Assembly: GCF_002216775.1 (NCBI RefSeq)
Contig: NZ_CP022315.1
Coordinates: 3,720,001 to 3,784,000 of the forward strand
Origin: Virgibacillus phasianinus
GTDB taxonomy: Bacteria; Bacillota; Bacilli; Bacillales; Amphibacillaceae
Direction of reading: 5' to 3'
DNA: 64,000 nucleotides
The notes beneath the pieces were generated by a model that was not told the origin of the DNA, made no database searches, and was given only the letters and a program-made list of their open reading frames with translations. This document shows, in pieces, positions 16,194 through 24,945 of the stretch; within the stretch, counting starts at the first letter, position 1; every line of letters begins with the position of its first letter. The translations under genes and the position numbers were made by a program.

Positions 16194-17303
16194 TTATGGC
16201 TGTAAAACTATTTTCAAAGATTTATCACCTTTTTTCATCAGCTCAAATCCTTCTTCAAAGTCTTTTAAATCCAGCTTATGTGTCACAACATTGTTTGTTG
16301 GAAAAGTTCCATTGGCAATCCCATCAATAACTAACGGATAACAATATGGACCTAAATGAGAACCAAGTAAATCCAGTTCCTTCCTGTCGCTGATAATACT
16401 CCAATCAACGGAAACAGGTTCCCCAAAGACACTAAACTCCACAAACCGCCCCAATTTTCTAATCATTTGAAGCCCTTGTTCGACCGATTTCGGATGTCCG
16501 GTCGCTTCAATATATACATCGCAACCATAACCGTCTGTCATGTCTTTTATTTCCTGAACTATATCAACTTCGCCGGGATTTAAAACAATATCAGCGCCAA
16601 ATTGCTTTGCCAATTCCAAGCGGTCCTCTTTTAAATCCAGTACGATTATTTTTTCAGCACCCGACTTCTTGATGGCACCAACCATTCCTAAGCCCAAAGT
16701 TCCAGCTCCGGATAGGACAACAAAATCGCCTATTTGAACCTGTGCCCGTTGAACAGCGTGAAGACTGCAGGCATATGGTTCAATTAGAATCGCTTTCTCA
16801 ATCGGCAAGTCTTCAGGAACCTTATAATTAATTGCTTCTTTGGTAAATTTCATGTATTCAGCCATGCCGCCATTGACATTGTTTTGAAAACCGTATAAAT
16901 CATGCTTTTCACACATCCAATATTGACCTCTATCACAGAATCGGCAGTCCCAGCATGGTACAATCTGTTCCGAGATTACTCGATCCCCAACAGCAAAATC
17001 ATTCACTGCACTTCCTTTTTGAACGATTCGAGCAATGAATTCATGACCAGGTATCATCGGTGCTTTAATATAGGCGGGTTGTTTTTCATCACCCCAAAAA
17101 CTCGGCGCACCATCATATGCCTTAATATCACCAGCGCAAATTCCACAAGCTTCTACCTTCACGATAATTTCTTCTTCGTTTTCCAGTTTTGGAATTTCTA
17201 CTTCTTCATACCGATAATCCTTTGGCCCATATGCAACTACCGCACTCATTGTTTCTGGAATCTTTTTAGCTACTTCTTGTTGACCCGCTACTGTTTCATT
17301 CAT
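16194..17303 (-). CDS. Zinc-dependent polyol dehydrogenase (erythritol/threitol type)
   Basis: The 369-residue medium-chain dehydrogenase has catalytic-zinc residues in CGICAGDIKAYDG and MIPGHEFIARI, and a four-cysteine structural zinc loop (CWDCRFCDRGQYWMC). Its Rossmann motif is GAGTLGLGMVG, followed by VLDLKEDR, where the Asp favours NAD. The GAPSFWGDE segment resembles erythritol/L-threitol dehydrogenases described from mycobacteria. It should oxidise a tetritol to erythrulose for the DhaK/DhaL kinase. It is first in the operon and divergent from the DeoR-type regulator. Sorbitol or butanediol dehydrogenase would be alternatives without the context. Confidence 0.8.
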   Translation of the reverse strand: MNETVAGQQEVAKKIPETMSAVVAYGPKDYRYEEVEIPKLENEEEIIVKVEACGICAGDIKAYDGAPSFWGDEKQPAYIKAPMIPGHEFIARIVQKGSAVNDFAVGDRVISEQIVPCWDCRFCDRGQYWMCEKHDLYGFQNNVNGGMAEYMKFTKEAINYKVPEDLPIEKAILIEPYACSLHAVQRAQVQIGDFVVLSGAGTLGLGMVGAIKKSGAEKIIVLDLKEDRLELAKQFGADIVLNPGEVDIVQEIKDMTDGYGCDVYIEATGHPKSVEQGLQMIRKLGRFVEFSVFGEPVSVDWSIISDRKELDLLGSHLGPYCYPLVIDGIANGTFPTNNVVTHKLDLKDFEEGFELMKKGDKSLKIVLQP

Positions 17304-17548
17304 TTGCCTCTCTCCCTTTCAGTTAATAGAATATGTAACCGATTATTCAACTCCTTTGTAACCGGTTTCAATATTTGTTTTTTATTTTATCATTATTTTT
17401 TGTTTTGTCAATTTATTTTTTCAATTATTTTCATTTATTGTTTATTATTGATATAAACAAGGTAATAATAATAAAACAAGTAAAACTATTGATAAATCAT
17501 TAAATATCACATAACATAAAATTAAATAGAACAAGAGGATGAAATAAA
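17304..17548. promoter_or_regulatory. Divergent control region of the tetritol locus
   Basis: This AT-rich spacer separates the dehydrogenase operon from the regulator gene. It contains TTATTTTCATTTATT at 17425-17439, identical to the 15-mer before the rpiB-glpX unit. Two GTAACCG-containing segments lie near 17336-17366. The 15-mer is a candidate operator for the DeoR-type protein. Confidence 0.5.
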
Positions 17549-18337
17549 ATGAAAATGTTTGTCAATGAAAGAAGAAATAAAATTATGCAGCTTTTATACG
17601 ATAAAAAGCGAGTTACTGTTAAGGAACTATCCTCCCATATAGGTGTGTCAGAGGCCACTCTTCGTACGGATCTCAATCAAATGGAGGCAGATGGTTTTTT
17701 AACTAGAACTCATGGTGGTGCAATGCTTAAAGAAGAAACAAACAATGATACCAGCTTTACTACACGGGAAAAGAAAAATAAAGAAGAAAAAACAATAATT
17801 GCTGAAAGGGCCTTTGAACTAATTGAAGAAAAGCAATGTATATTGCTGGATGCTAGTTCTACTGCGTTAGAGTTAGCACGATACTTAAAAAGCCAATCGA
17901 TGCGTTTGACTGTTGTAACAACTGGTTTATTAACCGCATTAGAATTAAAAGAAAACCCGAATTTGACTGTCATCATGATTGGCGGAGTTGTAACAAACCG
18001 ATCCTCTTCTATTGAGGGGACACTGGGATTGGACATATTAGATCACGTAAATATTGAAATGATGTTCACTTCAGGAAATGGTTTTTCCATAGATAAAGGG
18101 CTGACAGACTTTAATTTATATGAGGTAGAATTGAAGAAACAACTCGTTAAACGGTCTAATAAACTCATTGCGATGGTAGATTCATCAAAAATTGGCACAA
18201 CATCCAGTGCAGTCTTTGCAACACCTGATGAAATTGAATTATTAGTTACCAATAAACCGTTAGACGATACATTATCCAAGCAATTGAAAGAAAACCATAT
18301 TCGTGTACTGGCACCTGATTTACTATCGCAAAATTAA
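17549..18337 (+). CDS. DeoR-family transcriptional regulator
   Basis: The 262-residue protein has the DeoR N-terminal winged helix-turn-helix (RRNKIMQLLYDKKRVTVKEL, SEATLRTDLNQMEADGFLTR, then THGGAM) and a sugar-phosphate-sensing DeoRC domain (DASSTALELARYL, TTGLLTALELKENP, MIGGVVTNRSSS). It is divergent from the dehydrogenase operon and most likely controls it in response to a phosphorylated intermediate. It ends at a bidirectional terminator. Confidence 0.9.
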   Translation: MKMFVNERRNKIMQLLYDKKRVTVKELSSHIGVSEATLRTDLNQMEADGFLTRTHGGAMLKEETNNDTSFTTREKKNKEEKTIIAERAFELIEEKQCILLDASSTALELARYLKSQSMRLTVVTTGLLTALELKENPNLTVIMIGGVVTNRSSSIEGTLGLDILDHVNIEMMFTSGNGFSIDKGLTDFNLYEVELKKQLVKRSNKLIAMVDSSKIGTTSSAVFATPDEIELLVTNKPLDDTLSKQLKENHIRVLAPDLLSQN

Positions 18338-18369
18338 CAAATTATTAGTAAAAAATTCGGGTGAATTTC

Positions 18370-18403
18370 AAAAGACCCTTGTTAACTAACCAAGGGTCTT
18401 TTT
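18370..18403. terminator. Bidirectional terminator between convergent genes
   Basis: AAAGACCCTTG pairs with CAAGGGTCTTT around a ten-base loop with T runs on both strands. It serves the DeoR-type gene and the oligopeptide-binding gene. Confidence 0.85.
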
Positions 18404-18445
18404 GAATAGCCATTTCTAAATCATTTCTCATCTGTTCGTAACCGT

Positions 18446-20104
18446 TTACTCCGCCACATTTGCCCATTTATATTCGTATGTTGAACCGAATGGATTAACA
18501 TGGACACCTTCTATTTTGGGTGAAATCAATTGTGCTCTTGAACTTTGATAAATTGGTGCTATCACTGCATCCTCAAATAGCAGCTTTTCGGCCTTTAGGA
18601 AATTTTGATAGCGTGCAGCATTATCTTGGGCTAATGTTGTTGCAGTTTCATTAACCAATTCATCGTATTTAGGGTTTGAGTACCCCATCAAATTGTTCCC
18701 ACTGCCTGTTGTATAAAGATTCATGTATGTAAATGGATCGAGAAAGTCTGGGCCCCATCTGGAAATTTGCAGTTCGTATTCCATCTTCGAACTCAAATCA
18801 AGGCGAAGCTCTTTCGGTACCTGCTTCAGCTTAATCGTCAGCCCTGGCAGGTTAGTTGAAAGCTGGTTGGCAATATATTCAACCATTGTTTTGGTCGCTT
18901 TGTCATCAACTGATAATAGCTCCAATTCCAATTTATCCTTACCAATTTCTTTTAACCCTTTTTGCCAGTATTCATGGGCCGCTTCCTTATCATATGTCAC
19001 CAGATCGCCATTAACTTCACGGAAGTCCTCCCCAGATTCAGGCATTGGCGTGAAATTTGCTGGAACAAGACCATTTGCAACTATGGAACCATTATTTAGA
19101 ATCTCATCTACTAATGCCTGTTTGTCAAAGGCCCTGCCAATCGCAGCACGAATATTAGTGTTTGCAAGAGCCTTATTAGCTTTTTGATTAAATTTGATGA
19201 AATACACAAATGTACCTGGTGTGACGACATAGTCATCATGGGACTTATACTTGTCAACAAGATCTGCAGTTAAGTCGACCCGATCAACTGCACCTGAAGT
19301 ATACAAGCTGACTGCTGTTTGCGGATCTTTTACCACTTCAAAAGTCAATTTATCCATTTGCACCGTATCGGCATCCCAATAATCCTCATTCTTCACCAGT
19401 TCCCATGAGCTGCTTGTGCTTTCCCAATTTTCTATCGTATATGGACCATTTGCTAATAACGTATCCGTACTTGTAGCAAACTTGTCACCTTGTTCCTCCA
19501 CAAAAGCTTGATTTAATGGCAGGAATGTACCAAAAGTTGTTAAGGACTCAAAGTATGGCGTTGGATTCTCCAGTTCCACCACGAATGTATAGTCATCTTT
19601 TGCGGTAACACCAAGTTTCTCCACTGGAACCTTTCCTTCGCTCACTTTTGTCGCATTCTTAATAACACCATTCATCATATACGGGCCATATTCTGATCCT
19701 GTTTTGGGATCAACCGCGCGCTGCCATGCATAAACAAAGTCATGAGCTGTAACAGGGTCCCCGTTTTCCCATTCAGCATCCTCCCGCAACGTAAACGTCC
19801 AGGTGAGTCCATCCTCACTAACAGTGTGATCCGTCGCGATACCATCAACAGGTTTGGCGTTATTATCCAAACGATAGAGTCCTTCTTTTGTAGCTGCCAG
19901 ATAGATAAAGGATGATTCATCCGAGGCCTGTGAAGGATCCATCGTCGGAATCGCATCCGGATTCGTTAAATTTAGTACTTTTCCCCCTTCTTCGGCCGAT
20001 TCTCCCTTTGTCCCTTCCTTCCCTCCCGTTTCATCACTGCAAGCTACCAGTATACTGAGTAATAGACCAAATGCCAGCAACAACGTAAAGTATTTCAGTT
20101 TCAC
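18446..20104 (-). CDS. Oligopeptide ABC transporter substrate-binding lipoprotein (OppA family)
   Basis: The 552-residue SBP family 5 protein has a lipoprotein signal with the lipobox LVAC (lipid cysteine about residue 22). Typical OppA segments follow: DPSQASDESSFIYLAATKEG, LREDAEWENGDPVTAHDFVY with AWQRAVDP, and SRWGPDFLDPFTYMN. It starts with GTG at 20104 behind GAGGGGG. No permease or ATPase genes accompany it, so it is an orphan that probably serves an Opp system encoded elsewhere, or has a sensing role. Confidence 0.9.
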   Translation of the reverse strand: MKLKYFTLLLAFGLLLSILVACSDETGGKEGTKGESAEEGGKVLNLTNPDAIPTMDPSQASDESSFIYLAATKEGLYRLDNNAKPVDGIATDHTVSEDGLTWTFTLREDAEWENGDPVTAHDFVYAWQRAVDPKTGSEYGPYMMNGVIKNATKVSEGKVPVEKLGVTAKDDYTFVVELENPTPYFESLTTFGTFLPLNQAFVEEQGDKFATSTDTLLANGPYTIENWESTSSSWELVKNEDYWDADTVQMDKLTFEVVKDPQTAVSLYTSGAVDRVDLTADLVDKYKSHDDYVVTPGTFVYFIKFNQKANKALANTNIRAAIGRAFDKQALVDEILNNGSIVANGLVPANFTPMPESGEDFREVNGDLVTYDKEAAHEYWQKGLKEIGKDKLELELLSVDDKATKTMVEYIANQLSTNLPGLTIKLKQVPKELRLDLSSKMEYELQISRWGPDFLDPFTYMNLYTTGSGNNLMGYSNPKYDELVNETATTLAQDNAARYQNFLKAEKLLFEDAVIAPIYQSSRAQLISPKIEGVHVNPFGSTYEYKWANVAE

Positions 20105-20317
20105 TTAACTGCCCCCTCGTTTTATTGAAACTATATTCCCAAAACTAGCGAAACGCTTAGGGGTATTATAACTTTGACCAGATAATATTTCAAACAATTT
20201 TGTACTTTCTAATAACTATTTTCCGATGTTTTATAAAAATATTTCCATTATGTTCTAACCCTTTTAAAGATTATTTTTGTCAGAAATATTGATTATTTTA
20301 GAATACAATGCTAACAT

Positions 20318-20337
20318 TACCTAACAAACATTAGGTA
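20318..20337 (+). promoter_or_regulatory. Palindromic operator before the TetR gene
   Basis: TACCTAACAAACATTAGGTA has perfect seven-base arms around a six-base centre and lies nine bases upstream of the TetR start, overlapping its ribosome site. It is a strong candidate autoregulatory operator. Confidence 0.7.
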
Positions 20338-20346
20338 GGTGAATAT

Positions 20347-20946
20347 ATGACCAAAAATAAAATAATCCTAGCAACGATAAATAATTTTTCAACACATGGC
20401 TACCATGGTGCCACGATGAGCAAAATTGCAAAGGAAGTAGATATTAAACCTGCTTCTCTTTATTACTTTTTCGAAAGTAAAGAAGATCTATTTAAACAGG
20501 CAATTCAGGTTATATTAGATAATCATTTTTCTAGTATGAAGACTAGTTTTTTTAATCATAAAAAGGAGAATATAACCAATTTGTTTTCAGAACTATTTCG
20601 TTCCATCGTGTATCACCATACAAGTAACATAGTGGAAACTAAAGCCTATGTGACTATGGTAAGTTCTCCTATTCCTAATATAAAAAAAGAAGTGAGTGAA
20701 TATTTAGTTCAATATAACGAGTGGCTTCTCAAAAACCTAACTGGCGTTATAAAAGGACAGTATACAAATCTTGATGAACATACAATCAGAAAAATTATTG
20801 ATTACTTTATCTTTATTGGTAATGGTTTGTTTTGGGGAATTGTAATTTACGATCAGGAAGGTATTCATAAAAACTTGACGCAAGCAATTTATTCCATGGA
20901 ACAATACATCACAGAAACACTTAGGAGTGAAAACTATGCAAAATGA
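20347..20946 (+). CDS. TetR/AcrR-family regulator of the hydantoinase-like operon
   Basis: The 199-residue protein has the TetR N-terminal helix-turn-helix (ILATINNFSTHGYHGATMSK, then IKPASLYYFFESKEDLF) and a ligand-binding C-terminal domain of usual length. It starts ten bases after a palindromic operator and overlaps the start of the permease gene by 11 bases, so it is the first gene of the permease-DUF917-hydantoinase operon and probably represses it. The ligand is unknown, possibly the nucleobase or hydantoin-like substrate. Confidence 0.88.
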   Translation: MTKNKIILATINNFSTHGYHGATMSKIAKEVDIKPASLYYFFESKEDLFKQAIQVILDNHFSSMKTSFFNHKKENITNLFSELFRSIVYHHTSNIVETKAYVTMVSSPIPNIKKEVSEYLVQYNEWLLKNLTGVIKGQYTNLDEHTIRKIIDYFIFIGNGLFWGIVIYDQEGIHKNLTQAIYSMEQYITETLRSENYAK

Positions 20947-22243
20947 TAAACTCATCGAAGACTATGAACTAAAACCCGTTCCCGAAAATGAGAGGCAGGG
21001 CTGGTTCCAATTGACTATGGTGTGGGTCGCTGGAATAATTGCTTTATCTGCTACTGCCTTAGGTGGGGCACTTGGTAGTGGAATGAGCTTGAATGAAGCG
21101 ATTATTGCCTCATTAATTGGTACCTTTATTTTATCCATACTAAGTGCCCTTTGTGGAATTGTGGGAGCAAAAACGGGTCTTTCCACAGCTTTGGTATCAT
21201 CATTTGCACTAGGAAGATTTGGATCAATGGCTGTATCGGTTATTATAGCCATCTCATTATTTGGATGGTTCGGTGTTCAGCTAGATTTATTCGGTTCTAG
21301 TTTGAATAAAGTTATTTCAGATGTATTTGGGGTAGATATATCTCCTGTTATTTTGATGATAGTAGGCGGTTTATTGATGACAATCACATCTTGTATCGGA
21401 TATAAGGCGATAGAAAAGTTAAGTCTTTTCGCTGTGCCGCTGCTGGCCATTCTACTAATCGGATCTGTATATCTTGCCAGCCGATCTTTTACTTACCAAG
21501 AACTTAATAGCGCTCCAATCACTTCTGATCCTTTAACAATTGGTATGGCAATTTCACTGGTGATAGGTTCCTTAGCTGTCGGTGCAATTATTGGCCCTGA
21601 TATCTCAAGATACGCAAAGTCTGCTAAAGACTCAGTTATTGCCTCTTTTCTCGGATATTTTATAGGTTTCAGTATCGTGCTTGTGATTTCCGCAATATTA
21701 GCGAAGGCGACGAATGAGGTAGATGTTGTAGCAATTATGATTGGTTTAGGATGGGGTACGGGTGGTATGTTAGTACTCATTCTTGCGCAATGGACCACAA
21801 ATAACACCAATTTGTACTCATCCGCACTCGGCTTTTCTGTTATTTTTCAGAAAATACCAAAATATATATTAACAATTATTGCTGGTATTGTCGGTACAAC
21901 TTTTGCCATCTTTGGTATTTATGATAATTTTATTATGTTTTTAAGTGTATTGAGCGTGCTTATTCCGCCTATTGGTGGTATTTATACAGCTGATTTTATT
22001 TTTAGACATCGTTCATACAGCTTTACTAAAATCGATACAATTCAAAACGTTAGAATTTATAGTATCATCAACTGGGGTGTTGCGTCATGCATAGCATTTA
22101 TGACATCACCCAGTCCGACCGGGTTTGGATTATTTTCAATAACAGGAGTTTCAGGGTTGGATGCGTTTTTGATAGCCTTTTTCATTCAAATAAGCATTTG
22201 TGCTTTACAGAGAAAGTCAACTAATAAGGAGGCAGAGGCATGA
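20936..22243 (+). CDS. NCS1/CodB-type purine-cytosine permease family transporter
   Basis: The 435-residue membrane protein has about twelve hydrophobic segments. It begins with a cytosolic QNDKLIEDYELKPVPENERQ, as in CodB and related permeases, and carries a GPDISRYAKS segment found in this family. The ATG at 20936 was chosen because TAGGAGTG lies six bases upstream. It overlaps the TetR gene and the DUF917 gene by a few bases. The likely substrate is a nucleobase, hydantoin or similar ring compound that the two following enzymes process. Confidence 0.85.
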   Translation: MQNDKLIEDYELKPVPENERQGWFQLTMVWVAGIIALSATALGGALGSGMSLNEAIIASLIGTFILSILSALCGIVGAKTGLSTALVSSFALGRFGSMAVSVIIAISLFGWFGVQLDLFGSSLNKVISDVFGVDISPVILMIVGGLLMTITSCIGYKAIEKLSLFAVPLLAILLIGSVYLASRSFTYQELNSAPITSDPLTIGMAISLVIGSLAVGAIIGPDISRYAKSAKDSVIASFLGYFIGFSIVLVISAILAKATNEVDVVAIMIGLGWGTGGMLVLILAQWTTNNTNLYSSALGFSVIFQKIPKYILTIIAGIVGTTFAIFGIYDNFIMFLSVLSVLIPPIGGIYTADFIFRHRSYSFTKIDTIQNVRIYSIINWGVASCIAFMTSPSPTGFGLFSITGVSGLDAFLIAFFIQISICALQRKSTNKEAEA

Positions 22244-23331
22244 GATTAATTGGCAAAGAAGAAGTCGAAAATATAGCAATTGGTGCAGCATTACTAGGTA
22301 CTGGAGGTGGCGGAGATCCCTATATTGGAAAGTTAATGGCTATGCAAGCTATTGAAGAGCACGGGCCCATTAAGCTAATCGATATAGAAGAATTGGCAGA
22401 TGAAGATATGGTAGTTCCCTCCGCCATGATGGGAGCACCTACAGTAATGGTAGAAAAAATCCCCAGCGGACAAGAAGCGATCGAGTCATTTAAGTCTTTA
22501 GAGAAAGTATTGGGTAAAAGAATAAAAGCGACTATGCCAATTGAAGCTGGAGGGGTAAACTCTTTACTTCCCTTAGCTTTAGCTGCAACAGTGGGTTTAC
22601 CTGTAGTGGATGGTGATGGTATGGGACGAGCATTTCCCGAATTACAAATGGTGACATTCTATTTAAATGACGTCAGTACAACCCCGATGGTGCTATCGGA
22701 TGAAAAAGGCAATAGCATGGTTATGAATACCATTAACGGATTATGGGCTGAAAAAATCGCTAGGACGGCAACCATGGAAATGGGCGGATCCGTAATGAAT
22801 GCCATCTACCCTATGACAGGACGCCAGGTGAAAGATTCTTCCATTTACCGAACATTGTCATTAGAAGAAAATATCGGTCGAACCATCAAAGAAGCAAAAA
22901 CCAAAAAACGTAACCCTATTAATGAAGTTTTAAATCTGCTAGGTGGCTATAAACTTTTCACGGGAAAAGTCATCGATATTGAAAGAAAAACGGATGGCGG
23001 ATTTGTACGCGGAACAGCAAAAATTGAGGGTCTTGAAAAAAATAAGGGCGAAAATTGCTATTTAGATTTCCAAAATGAAAATTTGCTTGCCAAAACCGAT
23101 GATCAAATTTTGTGTATGACTCCTGACTTAATTACTGTATTGGATACTGAAACAGCCATGCCTATTACGACAGAGGGATTAAGATACGGTGCAAGAGGGA
23201 CAGTTATTGGTATTCCTTCAGATAAAAAGTGGAGAACTCCCAAAGGCATCGAAACTGTTGGCCCGAGATACTTTGGATATGATTATGACTTTAGATCTAT
23301 AGAAGAATTAAATGATAGAGGTGAAAAGTAA
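22240..23331 (+). CDS. DUF917 family protein
   Basis: The 363-residue protein begins MRLIGKEEVENIAIGAALLG, followed by GTGGGGDPYIGKLMA, the hallmark of DUF917. It also has MPIEAGGVNSLLPLALAA and VVDGDGMGRAFPELQM. DUF917 proteins are regularly found beside hydantoinase/oxoprolinase genes and are thought to work with them, but no reaction is firmly established. It overlaps the permease end by four bases and shares one base with the next start. All family motifs look intact. Confidence 0.88.
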   Translation: MRLIGKEEVENIAIGAALLGTGGGGDPYIGKLMAMQAIEEHGPIKLIDIEELADEDMVVPSAMMGAPTVMVEKIPSGQEAIESFKSLEKVLGKRIKATMPIEAGGVNSLLPLALAATVGLPVVDGDGMGRAFPELQMVTFYLNDVSTTPMVLSDEKGNSMVMNTINGLWAEKIARTATMEMGGSVMNAIYPMTGRQVKDSSIYRTLSLEENIGRTIKEAKTKKRNPINEVLNLLGGYKLFTGKVIDIERKTDGGFVRGTAKIEGLEKNKGENCYLDFQNENLLAKTDDQILCMTPDLITVLDTETAMPITTEGLRYGARGTVIGIPSDKKWRTPKGIETVGPRYFGYDYDFRSIEELNDRGEK

Positions 23332-24893
23332 TGATGAAATACAGACTTGGCATCGATGTTGGAGGTACAAATACAGACGGTGTCTTACTAGATAGAAATA
23401 TGAATGTGATTCAATCACTAAAAACCCCAACAACTAATGATGTAGAGACAGGTATTTATAATACAATCAATCAGTTGATTCAAAACTCGGATGTAGAGAT
23501 ACAGAATATAGAATATGCAATGTTAGGCACGACACAATGTACAAATGCAATTGTAGAGAGAAAACGGTTAAATAAAATCGCTGTCATACGTATTGGCGCA
23601 CCTGCAGGTTTGGCTATTAAACCACTTACTGGTGTTCCCGATGATTTAAGAGCCATTCTTGATAACCATACTCACCTTGTCGAAGGAGGGCATGAATTTA
23701 ATGGACAACAAATTTCAGCCTTAAATGAAGACAAAATTAGGGAAATTTCTGGAACATTAAAGGGTAAGGTTGATTCTATTGCAGTTACTTCTATATTTTC
23801 ACCTGTTAATAAGGATCATGAGAACCGAGCCGCGGAAATTCTGAATGAAGTCATGGGAGAGGATGTTGCTATATCATTATCCAGTGAGGTAGGAAGTATA
23901 GGCTTGTTAGAGAGAGAGAATGCTACTATTTTAAATGCCTCTATTATTAACGTAGCTAAGGCTACTGCGGAAGGGTTTGAAAATGCGTTAAAAAATAATG
24001 GGGCAAATGCAAAAATATTTTTCTGTCAAAATGATGGTACCTTAATGTCTAAAGATTATACACTAAAATATCCCATTTTAACTGTAGCTTGTGGACCCAC
24101 CAACAGCTTGCGAGGTGCATCATTCTTAACTAATAATAAAGATGCAATCATTGTAGATGTAGGTGGCACAACAACAGATATTGGCGTCCTAGTCAAAGGA
24201 TTTCCAAGACAATCCTCGATAGCCGTTGATTTAGGCGGTGTCCGCACTAATTTTCGGATGCCGGATATCAATTCGATCGGCTTGGGTGGCGGAACAGTTA
24301 TCCGCTTAAACGAAAATGAATTCAGCATCGGCCCAGATAGTGTGGGACATAAAATACACGACGAAGCTATGATTTTTGGGGGTAACACCTTAACAGCAAC
24401 TGATGTCGCTGTCGGTTTGGGTAAAGTAACACTTGGTGACCCGGAAAAAGTAAACCACTTAGATAAAGAATTGTTATCAAAAGTCTATAAGCGTATGGTT
24501 GAAATGGTTGAGGAAGCAGTAGATAAAATCAAAACAAGTTCCAATGACATACCCGTCATATTAGTAGGTGGCGGAAGCATATTATTACCTGCCAATATAG
24601 AAGGTGCAACTAAAGTATTTCAACCGGAAAATGGAGGGGTTGCAAATGCAATTGGTTCAGCAATCTCCCAAATTAGTGGTGAAATAGAAAAGATATTTGC
24701 TATCAATAAAGAAAATAGACAGGAAGTATTAAACAACGCAAAAGAATTAGCCATAAACGAGGCAATTGAGGCAGGTGCTGATAGTAAGAAAATAGAAATT
24801 GTTGATTTGGAAGACATACCATTAGCCTACCTCCCTGGGGATGCCACTAGAGTAAAAGTGAAGGCCGCAGGTGATTTAGCAGTTAATTCTTAA
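23331..24893 (+). CDS. Hydantoinase/oxoprolinase family protein (HyuA type)
   Basis: The 520-residue protein belongs to the ASKHA-fold hydantoinase A/oxoprolinase family, ATP-dependent amidohydrolases for ring compounds. Visible motifs are YRLGIDVGGTNTDGVLLD at the N-terminus, TQCTNAIVERKRLNK, IVDVGGTTTDIGVLVKG in the second half, and IPVILVGGGSILLP. No HyuB partner gene is present; the DUF917 protein takes that place. It is the last gene of the operon, and its stop is followed by a repeat element. The substrate cannot be named from sequence. Confidence 0.88.
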   Translation: MMKYRLGIDVGGTNTDGVLLDRNMNVIQSLKTPTTNDVETGIYNTINQLIQNSDVEIQNIEYAMLGTTQCTNAIVERKRLNKIAVIRIGAPAGLAIKPLTGVPDDLRAILDNHTHLVEGGHEFNGQQISALNEDKIREISGTLKGKVDSIAVTSIFSPVNKDHENRAAEILNEVMGEDVAISLSSEVGSIGLLERENATILNASIINVAKATAEGFENALKNNGANAKIFFCQNDGTLMSKDYTLKYPILTVACGPTNSLRGASFLTNNKDAIIVDVGGTTTDIGVLVKGFPRQSSIAVDLGGVRTNFRMPDINSIGLGGGTVIRLNENEFSIGPDSVGHKIHDEAMIFGGNTLTATDVAVGLGKVTLGDPEKVNHLDKELLSKVYKRMVEMVEEAVDKIKTSSNDIPVILVGGGSILLPANIEGATKVFQPENGGVANAIGSAISQISGEIEKIFAINKENRQEVLNNAKELAINEAIEAGADSKKIEIVDLEDIPLAYLPGDATRVKVKAAGDLAVNS

Positions 24894-24945
24894 AGTAAAA
24901 AACAATTTCTAAATTTATGATATTAGACTTGACTAATAGTAGGAA

